From a bacterium (GTDB taxonomy: Bacteria; Patescibacteriota; Minisyncoccia; Phycocordibacterales; UBA1550): a stretch of DNA of 26,079 nucleotides. Below, in pieces: positions 1 through 8,155 of the stretch. A program made the position numbers and the translations under genes. The notes beneath the pieces are model-generated. The model ran no database searches and had not been told where the DNA came from. It was given only the letters and a program-made list of their open reading frames with translations. The DNA lies in assembly GCA_021812665.1 (NCBI GenBank), contig JAKAMX010000003.1, positions 1-26,079 on the forward strand, given 5' to 3'. The first letter of the stretch is position 1; each line of letters opens with the position of its first letter.

Positions 1-201
1 TTTTGGGTGGGTGCAGGCGTGGCTTTGGTTGAGATGGGTTTCTTCAGACTTTTTCAAATCACTCACTTTTTCCGTGAGCAGACGCTTTCAATGCAAAGCG
101 CAATCCCGTTTGGCCCACTTCTCATCCTTGCGGTCTTCATTGTATACTTTGCTAAAGTAAACTTTTTTGATGTTTCAGGGATCTTCTATCTTCCTTTATG
201 A
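1..201 (+). CDS. Prepilin peptidase (A24 family), C-terminal fragment
   Basis: The reading frame is open from the first base and ends in TGA, so only the last 66 residues are present. The IPFGP motif followed by a hydrophobic helix is the usual last membrane segment of type IV prepilin peptidases, the inner-membrane aspartic proteases that cut prepilin leaders at the Gly|Phe bond and methylate the new N terminus. The catalytic GxGD motif would lie upstream of the window. The stop overlaps the start of the next gene as ATGA, so the peptidase is probably translated together with the four prepilins that follow. This context supports the call as much as the short sequence does. Confidence 0.72.
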   Translation, partial: FWVGAGVALVEMGFFRLFQITHFFREQTLSMQSAIPFGPLLILAVFIVYFAKVNFFDVSGIFYLPL

Positions 202-923
202 ATCGTAATGTTAAAAAAACGGGATTTACCCCTATACCAATGGTGGCATTGCTGCGAGGTGTTTTTTCAAAAATTAGCGAGTGGTCGCGATTATCCAACT
301 ATATTCGAACAAAAGTTGAGAAATCGAGGCGCAGCAAAAACACGATGCCAGCATTGGTGTCGGGGTTTAGCCTCGTTGAGCTTGTTGTTGTTTTGTCTGT
401 TATGGTTATTATCACGGGGCTTGTCCTCGCGCGTTATCGTGGTTATGGTAAAAATGCTACATTTGCGAACTCTTCGGAGGGTGTAGTGCTTGCTATCCGT
501 GAAGCACAAGTATACGGAGTCGGCGTAAAAGGTCAGTCGCTTATCGTGACGTGCGCAGGCGGAGTAACGAAATACGACTGTGGTTATGGCGTGTACTTTT
601 CAACCGCTTCACCGCAAGGTTTAACGCTTTTTGTCGACAAGAACAGCAGTGGTAAGTTTGATAGTGCATCATCAGAAACATTGTCGAGTTTTAATTTTGA
701 CCCTGCGACATCAATCACCGATCTTCAGTGCGATATGGGGACAGGGTTCGCTGCATGCCCTGGTGGAGCCCTTAACCTTACGTTTAAACGACCGAACCCC
801 TCAGCAACTATAATGGACGGTACCTCGGGAATACAATTCAATGCTGCTACGATCACGATCTCAAATGGTGCTGATACGAGTATAATTACGATTACAAAGG
901 CGGGGCAGTTATCGCTCCAATAA
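198..923 (+). CDS. Type IV prepilin-like protein (GspH/FimT-like minor pilin) with a long leader
   Basis: The prepilin cleavage motif GFSLVELVVV sits at residues 56-65 (cut G56|F57, Glu at +5) and leads into the hydrophobic alpha-1 helix. The predicted mature protein is about 185 residues. The segment after the helix, with an AIREAQ motif, resembles GspH/FimT pseudopilins, which help start pilus assembly. The first ATG overlaps the peptidase stop and gives an unusually long 56-residue leader that contains a second GFT motif (TGFTPIP, residues 8-14). An internal ATG at 345 would give a normal 7-residue leader, but it has no good ribosome-binding site. The longer start is listed because of the tight overlap. 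It is the first of four adjacent prepilin genes. Confidence 0.8.
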   Translation: MNRNVKKTGFTPIPMVALLRGVFSKISEWSRLSNYIRTKVEKSRRSKNTMPALVSGFSLVELVVVLSVMVIITGLVLARYRGYGKNATFANSSEGVVLAIREAQVYGVGVKGQSLIVTCAGGVTKYDCGYGVYFSTASPQGLTLFVDKNSSGKFDSASSETLSSFNFDPATSITDLQCDMGTGFAACPGGALNLTFKRPNPSATIMDGTSGIQFNAATITISNGADTSIITITKAGQLSLQ

Positions 924-924
924 T

Positions 925-1542
925 ATGCAGACGATCTACATAAATAAAAAATCAGGGTTTACGCTCGTTGAGATGTCGGTGTCGTTGGCTGTTTTTACGA
1001 TCGTTCTTTTTATCGCAACGAGCACGTTTCTTTCCGTGGTAAACACCGACCGCAAATCGCAGTCTGTTCGAATCGCCACAGACAATCTCAACTTAACAAT
1101 CGAAGATATGGCACGAAGGATTAAGACAGGATCAAACTATAGTTGTGGCGGTAATCCTGGCGTTGCTGACTGTTCTGTAGCACAAAGCGTTCTTGCTCTC
1201 GATGATCAAACAGGAACACGCATTATGTATAAGCGGGGACAAGGGAGCAGCGCAATCGTTGGTGGAGTTGTCGCTAGCGGGTGCGGATCTGCAAGTTATG
1301 GTGCAACACAAGGATGTATTCTTCGATCGGATGGCGGCGGAGTATTTTTGTCAGCGACGAGTCCGGAGATAGACATCACCGACCTCAACTTCTTTGTTGT
1401 CGGAAGTGGCTCGTATGCAAGCGGTGACAGAATCCAGCCCACCGTTGTAGTGTCTATTGATGGTATGCTTGGCGACCTTTCGGTTACAAAAACTGCCTTC
1501 AAGATGCAAACAGCAATAACGCAAAGACAATATGACCATTAA
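925..1542 (+). CDS. Type IV prepilin-like protein (PilW/GspJ-like minor pilin)
   Basis: The leader is short (MQTIYINKKSG) and the prepilin motif GFTLVEM follows, with cleavage at G11|F12 and Glu16 at +5. A hydrophobic helix runs to about residue 36. The helical stretch after it (DNLNLTIEDMARRI) resembles PilW/GspJ minor pilins. The 205-residue length fits that group. The ATG is one base after the stop of the previous prepilin, and the end overlaps the next gene by 11 bases. The assignment as a prepilin is firm; the PilW/GspJ subtype is inferred from gene order and the post-helix pattern. Confidence 0.85.
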   Translation: MQTIYINKKSGFTLVEMSVSLAVFTIVLFIATSTFLSVVNTDRKSQSVRIATDNLNLTIEDMARRIKTGSNYSCGGNPGVADCSVAQSVLALDDQTGTRIMYKRGQGSSAIVGGVVASGCGSASYGATQGCILRSDGGGVFLSATSPEIDITDLNFFVVGSGSYASGDRIQPTVVVSIDGMLGDLSVTKTAFKMQTAITQRQYDH

Positions 1543-2071
1543 TTTATTCAAGAAAATGAGAGTGTCGGGGTTTACGCTTGTCGAGACGCTTGTCGCGCTC
1601 TCTATCTTGCTTATTGCAGTAGTTGCGCCAATCTCGAGAATCGAGGATTCGCTACATAAAATGTACTACGTTCGCGACGAAGCGATTGCGGTGAATCTTG
1701 CGCAGGAGGGGATTGATATTGCGAGACAAGTTCGCGATACAAACATGATCCAGAATGTACTATGGACACAAAATCTCTCTGATGGGACGTATACTGCAGA
1801 TGTTTACAAATTTATTACGGCGCCAGCAACACCGAGTGGGTATCTTATTCCGTGCGCAGGATGTGATCAGAAAGTATATCTTGATCCAGTCAGTGCTTTG
1901 TATCGCCAGGGTACAGTGGCTACCCAAACACAGTTTTCAAGAAATATAGTAGTGAGTAGTGCGGGCCTACAATCGTATGAGCGGAGCGTTACCTCTACGG
2001 TGACTTGGAAGACCGGAGGAACAAACGGCAGTATTGTAATTAAAGAATACATATATGATTGGGCACAATAA
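1532..2071 (+). CDS. Type IV prepilin-like protein (PilV/GspI-like minor pilin)
   Basis: The GFTLVETLVAL motif sits at residues 13-23 (cut G13|F14, Glu18 at +5), with a hydrophobic helix behind it. The following NLAQEGIDIARQVRD segment is typical of PilV/GspI-like pseudopilins. A second ATG at 1556 would shorten the leader to five residues; the upstream ATG is kept because it overlaps the previous gene in the same compact style as its neighbours. The protein has 179 residues. It probably forms part of the minor-pilin priming complex at the tip of a type IV pilus or a competence-type pilus. Confidence 0.85.
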   Translation: MTINLFKKMRVSGFTLVETLVALSILLIAVVAPISRIEDSLHKMYYVRDEAIAVNLAQEGIDIARQVRDTNMIQNVLWTQNLSDGTYTADVYKFITAPATPSGYLIPCAGCDQKVYLDPVSALYRQGTVATQTQFSRNIVVSSAGLQSYERSVTSTVTWKTGGTNGSIVIKEYIYDWAQ

Positions 2072-2480
2072 TTCACAATCCAATAAAGGCGCCGCATTGC
2101 TCATCGCGGTTCTTATGAGCGCTGTTGTTCTTGTGGTGGGTGTAGGCGTGTATCAACGAACATATAAAGAGGTAGTTTTTGGTTCAATGTGGAAACAAAC
2201 GCAAGTGGCGTTTGGTGCTGCAGATTCTGGCCTTGAGTGTGCAGTTTACTCTGAACTTCATGGTACGCAAAATTGTTTTGGTTTCGCTATTACGTGGCCG
2301 CCGCCGGCTCAAGGAGAAGATCTTCTTATCGGGTCGACTTGCGTAAACGTGAGGATGACAAAGACATCGGGTGCAGGCGGGATGGTTACAATTGAAGCGC
2401 GTGGATACGATGACGCGTGCGGCTCTACAAACCCTCGCCGTGTTGAAAGAGGTCTCAAGATTAGTTGGCAAAATCCATAA
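2055..2480 (+). CDS. PilX/GspK-like minor prepilin
   Basis: After an 11-residue hydrophilic leader comes G12|A13 followed by ALLIAVLMSAVVLVVGVG, a hydrophobic helix with the GAALL pattern of PilX N-terminal domains. The usual Glu at +5 is absent, as in many PilX/GspK proteins, which cap the pseudopilin complex. The segment AADSGLECA resembles the PilX-type region just after the helix. The gene overlaps the previous one by 17 bases and completes a set of four minor pilins. At 141 residues it is short for GspK but within the PilX range. Confidence 0.75.
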   Translation: MIGHNNSQSNKGAALLIAVLMSAVVLVVGVGVYQRTYKEVVFGSMWKQTQVAFGAADSGLECAVYSELHGTQNCFGFAITWPPPAQGEDLLIGSTCVNVRMTKTSGAGGMVTIEARGYDDACGSTNPRRVERGLKISWQNP

Positions 2481-2482
2481 CT

Positions 2483-4513
2483 ATGCGTGGGGATAATGAG
2501 CTTATACCAAAAACGAAACAGGCCGCGCAGGAGCGGCTTGTCTCGCTTCGTAAAACTATCGAACACCATCGATATTTGTATCACGTGCTCGATAAATCCG
2601 AAATTTCTCCCGAAGCGCTCGATGCACTCAAGCATGAACTCGTACTCATTGAAGCGGCATACCCAGAGTTAATCACACCCGATTCTCCATCTCAGCGCGT
2701 GGCCGGCAAACCGCTGAAAGGGTTTAAAAAAATAAAACACTCAGTTCCGCAGTGGTCTTTCAACGATGCGTTCAACGTAGAAGAAATGCGCGAGTTTGAT
2801 ACGCGCGTGAACAACATGCTTGAGAAAGAGATGCGTCGCGCTGTTCGACCAACGTATGTATGTGAACTAAAAATCGACGGTCTTAAAGTGGTGCTGACAT
2901 ACGAAAAGGGAATTTTGAAAACAGCTGCAACGCGCGGTGATGGAGTTATCGGCGAAGATGTTACTGCAAATGTGAAAATGATTGAGTCTGTTCCGTTGTC
3001 TCTTCACGAAAAAGTTTCCGGAGTGTTTGAAGGGGAAGTGTGGATGGCGAAATCAACGCTCGACCGCCTCAACAAAAAGGAAATTAAAGCAGGGCGACCT
3101 GCGTTTGCAAATCCACGCAACCTTGCGGCGGGCACTATGCGTCAGCTTGATGCTGCGGTAGTAAAAGAGCGTGGTCTAGACGTTTTTGTCTATGACATTA
3201 GTGCCCTCGATCGCGAGATCCCCAAAACGCAAATCGAAGAGTTACGGATGCTTCAGAGGCTCGGTTTTAAGGTCAACGCACATTTTGAAGAGTGTAAAAC
3301 CATCGACGATGTTATTTCTTTCTGGCAGCGATGGCAAAAGAAAGCGCCCAAAGAAGACTATTGGATCGATGGTGTGGTAATAAAAGTGAACGAGCGGGCA
3401 TACCAGGAAGCGCTCGGATATACCGGCAAGGCGCCACGATTTGGCATTGCGTTTAAGTTTCCTGCAGAGCAGGTTACTACAGTTGTCGAAGATATTGTGC
3501 TTCAGGTGGGCCGCACTGGTGTGGTAACCCCTGTGGCCCACTTACGCCCTGTTTCTGTTGCTGGTTCGACGGTTTCGCGCGCAACGTTACATAACGAAGA
3601 CGAGATCGCGCGACTCGATGTGCGTATTGGCGACACGGTAGTGCTACAGAAGTCGGGTGACGTGATCCCGGACATTATGTCAGTGGTAAAAGAAATGCGT
3701 ACGGGTAAAGAAAAGAAATTTGTTTTCCCAAAGTTTGTCGAAGACTGCAACGGTCCAATCGAGCGCATTACAGGCCAGGCTGCCTATCGTTGTGTAAATA
3801 AAAATACATTCGCGCAAAAGCGTCGAAAGTTTTATTACTTTGTTTCAAAAAAAGGTTTTGATATTGACGGGTGCGGTCCAAAGGTTATTGATGCGCTCCT
3901 TGACGCTGATCTTATTGGGAATTTTGACGATTTATTCACCCTTACTGTTGGTGACATTCTCACTCTCCCAAGGTTTGCTGAAATCTCTGCGAACAACCTT
4001 ATTGAGTCGATAAAAAAAGCGCGCAAGATCGAACTTGGGAAATTTATTACTTCGCTTTCTATCGAGCATGTGGGCGAGGAGACTGCAGAGGATATTGCGC
4101 AGGCATTTGGCACTATCGAGAAAGTTCGTCGAGCCACAGTCGATGATTTTAACGCAATCTCAGGCGTTGGCCCGATTGTCTCAGGGTCTCTCGCGGTATG
4201 GTTTTCTGACGCAAACCACAAGGCGCTACTCGAGCGACTTCTCGCACAAGTAACAATAATTAATCCATCGCACAAAGCAGCGAAAGGAATTTTTACCGAT
4301 AAAACAGTTGTTCTCACGGGCACGCTCAGTTCGATGAGTCGTGATGATGCCAAAAAAGAAATTCGTGCTCGTGGTGGAGAAATCGTTGAGAGTGTTTCTA
4401 TTAAAACTGGCTTTGTGGTTGTAGGGGAGAACCCGGGCTCAAAATATGACAAAGCGCTATCCTTGGGGGTAAAAATCCTCGATGAGGACGCATTCCTCAA
4501 GATGCTTCGCTAG
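2483..4513 (+). CDS. ligA: NAD+-dependent DNA ligase LigA
   Basis: This is a 676-residue ligase that seals nicks in replication and repair using NAD+. The adenylation-site lysine is K130 in the KIDG motif. The NMN-binding domain Ia is at residues 10-60 (YLYHVLD), the OB-fold motif KSGDVIP at 390-396, helix-hairpin-helix repeats follow at about 455-590, and a BRCT domain (TGTL, NPGSKYDKA) ends the protein. Two features are unusual. The four-Cys zinc site keeps only C422 and C437; the expected first and fourth Cys are V419 and T442. The domain Ia EYD motif reads ALD. ATG 2483 was chosen over a TTG at 2465 that would overlap the pilin gene. LigA proteins are normally about 670 residues. Confidence 0.97.
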   Translation: MRGDNELIPKTKQAAQERLVSLRKTIEHHRYLYHVLDKSEISPEALDALKHELVLIEAAYPELITPDSPSQRVAGKPLKGFKKIKHSVPQWSFNDAFNVEEMREFDTRVNNMLEKEMRRAVRPTYVCELKIDGLKVVLTYEKGILKTAATRGDGVIGEDVTANVKMIESVPLSLHEKVSGVFEGEVWMAKSTLDRLNKKEIKAGRPAFANPRNLAAGTMRQLDAAVVKERGLDVFVYDISALDREIPKTQIEELRMLQRLGFKVNAHFEECKTIDDVISFWQRWQKKAPKEDYWIDGVVIKVNERAYQEALGYTGKAPRFGIAFKFPAEQVTTVVEDIVLQVGRTGVVTPVAHLRPVSVAGSTVSRATLHNEDEIARLDVRIGDTVVLQKSGDVIPDIMSVVKEMRTGKEKKFVFPKFVEDCNGPIERITGQAAYRCVNKNTFAQKRRKFYYFVSKKGFDIDGCGPKVIDALLDADLIGNFDDLFTLTVGDILTLPRFAEISANNLIESIKKARKIELGKFITSLSIEHVGEETAEDIAQAFGTIEKVRRATVDDFNAISGVGPIVSGSLAVWFSDANHKALLERLLAQVTIINPSHKAAKGIFTDKTVVLTGTLSSMSRDDAKKEIRARGGEIVESVSIKTGFVVVGENPGSKYDKALSLGVKILDEDAFLKMLR

Positions 4514-4537
4514 GGTGTCGCCTGAGGTCTAAAATCG

Positions 4538-4546
4538 TGCTACAAT
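4538..4546 (+). promoter_or_regulatory. Extended -10 promoter of gatC
   Basis: The motif TGC-TACAAT ends eight bases before the gatC ATG. No convincing -35 is seen. The predicted transcript would start at or next to the start codon, so the mRNA would be leaderless or nearly so. Confidence 0.6.
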
Positions 4547-4554
4547 CGGCTATT

Positions 4555-4839
4555 ATGGAGATAGAGACAAAAGACGTTGAGCACCTAGCAAACCTCGCTC
4601 GTATCGTGGTTTCTGACTCGGAAAAAGAGGTTCTTCGACATGACCTCGGTGAAATTTTGACCTATGTTTCTCAGGTCAAAGAAGTTACCGCAACGCTTGG
4701 CGAAAAGCAGGTCGGGAGGCTCCACAATGTTATGCGCCCAGACGAAAATCCTCATGCGGCTGAGTCGTTTACCGAAGACTTGGTTGCGGCTGCTCCAGCA
4801 CGAGATGGTAACCGCGTGCTCGTGAAAAAAATTCTGTAA
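4555..4839 (+). CDS. gatC: Asp-tRNA(Asn)/Glu-tRNA(Gln) amidotransferase subunit C
   Basis: This 94-residue protein is the small subunit that stabilises the GatA-GatB interface in the GatCAB complex. GatCAB turns misacylated Glu-tRNA(Gln) or Asp-tRNA(Asn) into the correct amide form. The pattern VEHLANLARI...LGEILTYVSQV and the later MRPDE (residue 61 onward) are typical GatC segments. An in-frame GTG upstream at 4537 is rejected because the -10 element lies inside that extension. gatA follows after one base. gatB is not in the window. tRNA-Gln(CTG), a possible substrate, is encoded at 11530. Confidence 0.93.
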   Translation: MEIETKDVEHLANLARIVVSDSEKEVLRHDLGEILTYVSQVKEVTATLGEKQVGRLHNVMRPDENPHAAESFTEDLVAAAPARDGNRVLVKKIL

Positions 4840-4840
4840 T

Positions 4841-6265
4841 ATGGATATCTCAACACTCACCATTAAAAAAGCGCATGACCTTCTCGTAAAGAAGGAGATA
4901 ACCGCTCGCGAACTCGCTGAGCAGTTTTTGAAAGTGGCGCATGATACCGCTGACCTAAATGCATATCGAGAGATTTTTGACGATGCATTGTGCGCCGCAG
5001 ACGAGGCACAAAAAATTATTGATGCGGGTAAGGCAACGATGCTCACGGGTATTCCGCTGGCATTCAAAGACAACATTTTGATCAAAGGGAAAATCGCTGG
5101 CGCATCATCAAAAATGCTCGAGAACTATCGCGCAAGTTACGATGCTGGTGTAACAACCAAACTTCGCAACGCAGGTGCTATCTTTTTGGGAAGGACAAAC
5201 ATGGATGAGTTTGCGATGGGGAGCTCTACAGAAAATTCTGCATATGGTGTAACAAAAAATCCTCACGACAAAAGTCGTGTTCCTGGTGGATCATCGGGTG
5301 GTTCGGCTGCTGCGCTCGCTGCAGGGACGGTGCTTGGTTCGCTCGGCTCAGATACCGGTGGTTCGATTCGCCAACCGGCAGCGTTCTGCGGAGTGGTAGG
5401 GCTTAAGCCAACATACGGAACAGTCTCTCGTTCTGGACTCATCGCAATGGCGTCGTCGCTTGATCAAATCGGTCCACTCACAAAAACGGTTGAGGACTCT
5501 GAGATTCTTTTTGATGCAATGCGTGGCCACGATCCGCTCGATAGCACTTCGTACCCTGATGAATTTCAACGTCCTACATACAAAAAACCAAAAGTCATCG
5601 GTGTTCCTGTCGATTTCGTTCACATGAAAGGTGTCGATCCTCGTGTTCTGAAAAACTTTGAGGACTCAATCGAAAAAATGAAAAAAATAGGATACGAGAT
5701 CCGGGAAATTTCGCTTCCTTCGTTGGCTCACGGCCTCGCAGTGTACTACATTTTGATGCCCGCTGAGGTTTCATCAAACCTCGCTCGCTTGGATGGTATT
5801 CGTTATGGATATCATGCGGACGGTGCAAATCTCCTTGAAGACTATGCTCGTTCACGCGGAGAAGGGTTTGGTCGAGAAACGCGACGCCGTATTTTGCTCG
5901 GTACGTACGTGCTTTCGTCGGGATACTACGATGCATATTATGGTCGCGCGCGTGCTGTTCAGGAGCTGCTCCGCACTGACCTTGAGAAAGCATTTGAAGG
6001 AGTAGACATTATTGCAACCCCTACAACACCTACCGCTGCTTTTAAAATCGGCGAAAAAGCCGATGACCCGCTTCAGATGTATCTTGCTGACATCTTTACG
6101 GTTCCAGTGAATATTGCTGGCGTTCCCGCCATCTCGATCCCGTCAGGTTTTGTAGAAGAGGAAGGGGTAAAACTGCCTCTCGGCCTGCAGTTTATTGGGC
6201 CAAGTTTTGGAGAGGCAGCACTTTTCGCTGCTGGGAAAGATTTTGAGAATGCAAGAGGATTTTAA
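4841..6265 (+). CDS. gatA: Asp-tRNA(Asn)/Glu-tRNA(Gln) amidotransferase subunit A
   Basis: This 474-residue amidase-family subunit releases ammonia from glutamine for tRNA-dependent amidation. The Ser-cisSer-Lys triad is complete: K76 in AFKDNI, S151 in GGSSGGSAAA and S175 in SDTGGSIRQP. The spacing agrees with characterised GatA enzymes. The length is close to the usual 480-490. It follows gatC by one base, has no clear Shine-Dalgarno sequence and is probably co-transcribed with gatC. All catalytic residues are intact. Confidence 0.97.
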   Translation: MDISTLTIKKAHDLLVKKEITARELAEQFLKVAHDTADLNAYREIFDDALCAADEAQKIIDAGKATMLTGIPLAFKDNILIKGKIAGASSKMLENYRASYDAGVTTKLRNAGAIFLGRTNMDEFAMGSSTENSAYGVTKNPHDKSRVPGGSSGGSAAALAAGTVLGSLGSDTGGSIRQPAAFCGVVGLKPTYGTVSRSGLIAMASSLDQIGPLTKTVEDSEILFDAMRGHDPLDSTSYPDEFQRPTYKKPKVIGVPVDFVHMKGVDPRVLKNFEDSIEKMKKIGYEIREISLPSLAHGLAVYYILMPAEVSSNLARLDGIRYGYHADGANLLEDYARSRGEGFGRETRRRILLGTYVLSSGYYDAYYGRARAVQELLRTDLEKAFEGVDIIATPTTPTAAFKIGEKADDPLQMYLADIFTVPVNIAGVPAISIPSGFVEEEGVKLPLGLQFIGPSFGEAALFAAGKDFENARGF

Positions 6266-6268
6266 ACC

Positions 6269-6919
6269 ATGAAAGATTTTTTTACTTTTGATGAGGTGAT
6301 GCGAGATTTCCTTATCTTTGTAGGTATTTTCTTCTTTATTTATTTTATGAAAAATATTGCACCACTTTCGCCAACTGCAATACAGTCAGGAGAAACGTGG
6401 GCAGCATTAACTGCGTACTTTGGTGGACGTGTTGATTTTTCAAAAGTGCCGGCGCTATTTACACCACTCTATGATATTCTTGGCGTCCTCGCGATGGTTC
6501 TCTTTGCTGCGGTGATTTGGATTTCTTTACGCACGAGTGATTTTAAAAAGCAGGAGCAGGATAAGTACAAGCCGATCCCCGTTGAGAAAAACGAGAAGAA
6601 GGCACTAATGACGGAATGGGAAGTAGTGGTTGATCATGTGAACTCTGCAAATCCTGCAGAATGGAAGCTCGCAATTCTTGAGGCAGACAGCATGCTCGAT
6701 GAAATTCTAAATAGGGAGGGGTATCAAGGCGAGAGCTTGGGAGAGAAACTAAAATCAATGAGCCCCACTACGATCGGCTCATATAATGATCTTTGGGAGG
6801 CGCATAAAGTGCGTAATCAAATCGCGCATGAGGGTGCAGGTGTGGAGCTCACTCAAAAGATGGCACGCGACACGATCAACCGTTTTGAAATTGCGTTTAA
6901 AGAACTGGGACATATTTAA
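6269..6919 (+). CDS. Conserved CPR-type membrane protein with HEPN-like RNxxxH motif
   Basis: This 216-residue protein has hydrophobic segments at about residues 13-31 and 68-88, then a charged linker (90-112) and a helical soluble domain (113-216). The soluble domain contains AHKVRNQIAHEG, with R182, N183 and H187 in the R-x4-H arrangement of HEPN domains, and an upstream segment LAILEADSMLDEIL like those in HEPN/DUF4145-type proteins. HEPN domains are often ribonucleases or nucleotide-binding folds, but no activity can be claimed here. I recognise the pattern as common in Parcubacteria, but know of no assigned function. It has a possible AGAGGA ribosome-binding site and sits three bases after gatA and six before the antiporter. 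Confidence 0.8.
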   Translation: MKDFFTFDEVMRDFLIFVGIFFFIYFMKNIAPLSPTAIQSGETWAALTAYFGGRVDFSKVPALFTPLYDILGVLAMVLFAAVIWISLRTSDFKKQEQDKYKPIPVEKNEKKALMTEWEVVVDHVNSANPAEWKLAILEADSMLDEILNREGYQGESLGEKLKSMSPTTIGSYNDLWEAHKVRNQIAHEGAGVELTQKMARDTINRFEIAFKELGHI

Positions 6920-6925
6920 AAATCA

Positions 6926-7981
6926 ATGAAGTCAATTGAAAAATTTTTTTCAGCGCTCCTTGTTTTTGCTCCTCTCGCATTTATTGGATATCTGTTTGGA
7001 TTGCCACCTATTGTTCTGTTTGTGCTATCAGCACTCGGAATAATCCCGCTCGCAAAATATATTGGTGAAGCAACCGAGGAGCTTACTACCTACACAAATC
7101 CAGCACTTGGTGGATTTATAAATGCAACGTTTGGCAATGCTACAGAGCTTATCATTGGTGCTCTGGCTCTTCATGCCGGGCTTATTGAGGTCGTTAAAGC
7201 TTCGATTACTGGCTCAATCATTGGCAATCTTTTGCTCGTGCTTGGCATGGCAATGTTTTTTGGTGGTCGCACCAGGAAGAAGCAAGAATTTAATGCGACT
7301 GCCGCAAAGGCAAGTGGCTCTATTTTGCTCCTCGCCGTCGTTGCCCTGGTGATCCCTGCAATATTTATTCAAACTGCACCTGGCGTAGCGCAAGATATCG
7401 TTGAAGAGCTGAGTGTGTTTGTTTCTATATTTATGCTCATCGCATACGGCGCAAATCTGTTGTTTTCTATGTATACGCATAAACATTTGTATACACAAGA
7501 CGTGGCGGAGGTTGAGGCAAGGTGGAGCAAAAAGAAAAGCATGCTCATTTTGTTTTTCTCTACCGTCTCCGTCGCGCTCCTGAGCGAGATTCTCGTCAGT
7601 TCAATCGAGCCACTCGTTCAACGATTTGGATGGTCAGAACTTTTCATCGGCGTTATTTTTGTGGCAATTATTGGTAATGCCGCAGAGCATACTTCTGCAA
7701 TTACGGTTGCCGTTAAAAACAAGATGGATCTTGCGCTACAAGTCTCTATTGGTTCAGCGACACAGATCGCCATGTTTGTTGCACCAGTTCTTGTACTTAT
7801 GAGTATGTTTTTTACTACGCGCATGAGTTTAATTTTTAATACATTTGAGCTTGTCGCGATCATCTTTTCTGTCTTTATCGTCAACTCCGTTGTGGAGGAT
7901 GGGGAGAGTAATTGGTTCGAGGGGGTGCAGCTACTCATGGCGTACGCCATCATCGCCGTGGCATTCTTTTTCCACCCATAA
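6926..7981 (+). CDS. Ca2+/H+ antiporter (CaCA superfamily, Cax/ChaA type)
   Basis: This 351-residue polytopic membrane protein has the two alpha-repeats of cation/proton exchangers. The first is GNATELIIGALAL (E74), followed by SITGSIIGNLLLVLG. The second is GNAAEHTSAITVA (E254), followed by SIGSATQIAMFV. The paired acidic residues coordinate Ca2+. The family exports Ca2+ (sometimes Na+ or K+) in exchange for protons across the cytoplasmic membrane. The length matches Cax proteins. It is last in the gatC-gatA-unknown-antiporter run, and its TAA stop lies inside the terminator stem. Confidence 0.93.
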   Translation: MKSIEKFFSALLVFAPLAFIGYLFGLPPIVLFVLSALGIIPLAKYIGEATEELTTYTNPALGGFINATFGNATELIIGALALHAGLIEVVKASITGSIIGNLLLVLGMAMFFGGRTRKKQEFNATAAKASGSILLLAVVALVIPAIFIQTAPGVAQDIVEELSVFVSIFMLIAYGANLLFSMYTHKHLYTQDVAEVEARWSKKKSMLILFFSTVSVALLSEILVSSIEPLVQRFGWSELFIGVIFVAIIGNAAEHTSAITVAVKNKMDLALQVSIGSATQIAMFVAPVLVLMSMFFTTRMSLIFNTFELVAIIFSVFIVNSVVEDGESNWFEGVQLLMAYAIIAVAFFFHP

Positions 7982-8019
7982 TCAAAAGGCCCGAGAGTAA
8001 ACTCTCGGGCCTTTTGATT
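7980..8019. terminator. Bidirectional intrinsic terminator between antiporter and tRNA-Asp
   Basis: A perfect 19-base inverted repeat (arms 7980-7998 and 8001-8019, two bases between) has a GC core flanked by AATCAAAA and TTTTGATT. It can end the plus-strand antiporter operon and the minus-strand tRNA-Asp transcript, whose 3' end is two bases away. Confidence 0.93.
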
Positions 8020-8020
8020 A

Positions 8021-8097
8021 TGGCGCAGCCGACCGGGCTCGAACCGGCAACCTTCCGCGTGACAGGCGGATGCTCTAACCAGTTGAGCTACGGCTGC
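8021..8097 (-). tRNA. tRNA-Asp(GTC)
   Basis: On the minus strand this folds as a full cloverleaf: acceptor GCAGCCG/CGGCTGC, D-stem GCTC/GAGC, anticodon loop CTGTCAC, T-stem GCCGG/CCGGT with one G-T pair, and TTCGAGC T-loop. The anticodon GTC and discriminator G fit Asp. This is the only tRNA in the window with an encoded CCA end. Confidence 0.95.
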
Positions 8098-8116
8098 ATA
8101 TTTCTATGACTTGCGC

Positions 8117-8145
8117 ATTTTAGCAGTATTGTCGCCAAAATACAA
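8117..8145 (-). promoter_or_regulatory. Promoter of tRNA-Asp
   Basis: On the minus strand, TTGTAT (8140-8145) is followed by a 17-base spacer ending in TGC and then TAAAAT (8117-8122). The predicted start is about a dozen bases before the tRNA 5' end at 8097. Confidence 0.55.
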
Positions 8146-8155
8146 TTTCGCCCTG

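Noticed and set aside
3835..4500. 221-codon open frame on the minus strand
   Set aside because: It lies entirely opposite ligA, is Ser/Arg-rich and shows no family pattern; it is a shadow of ligA codon use.
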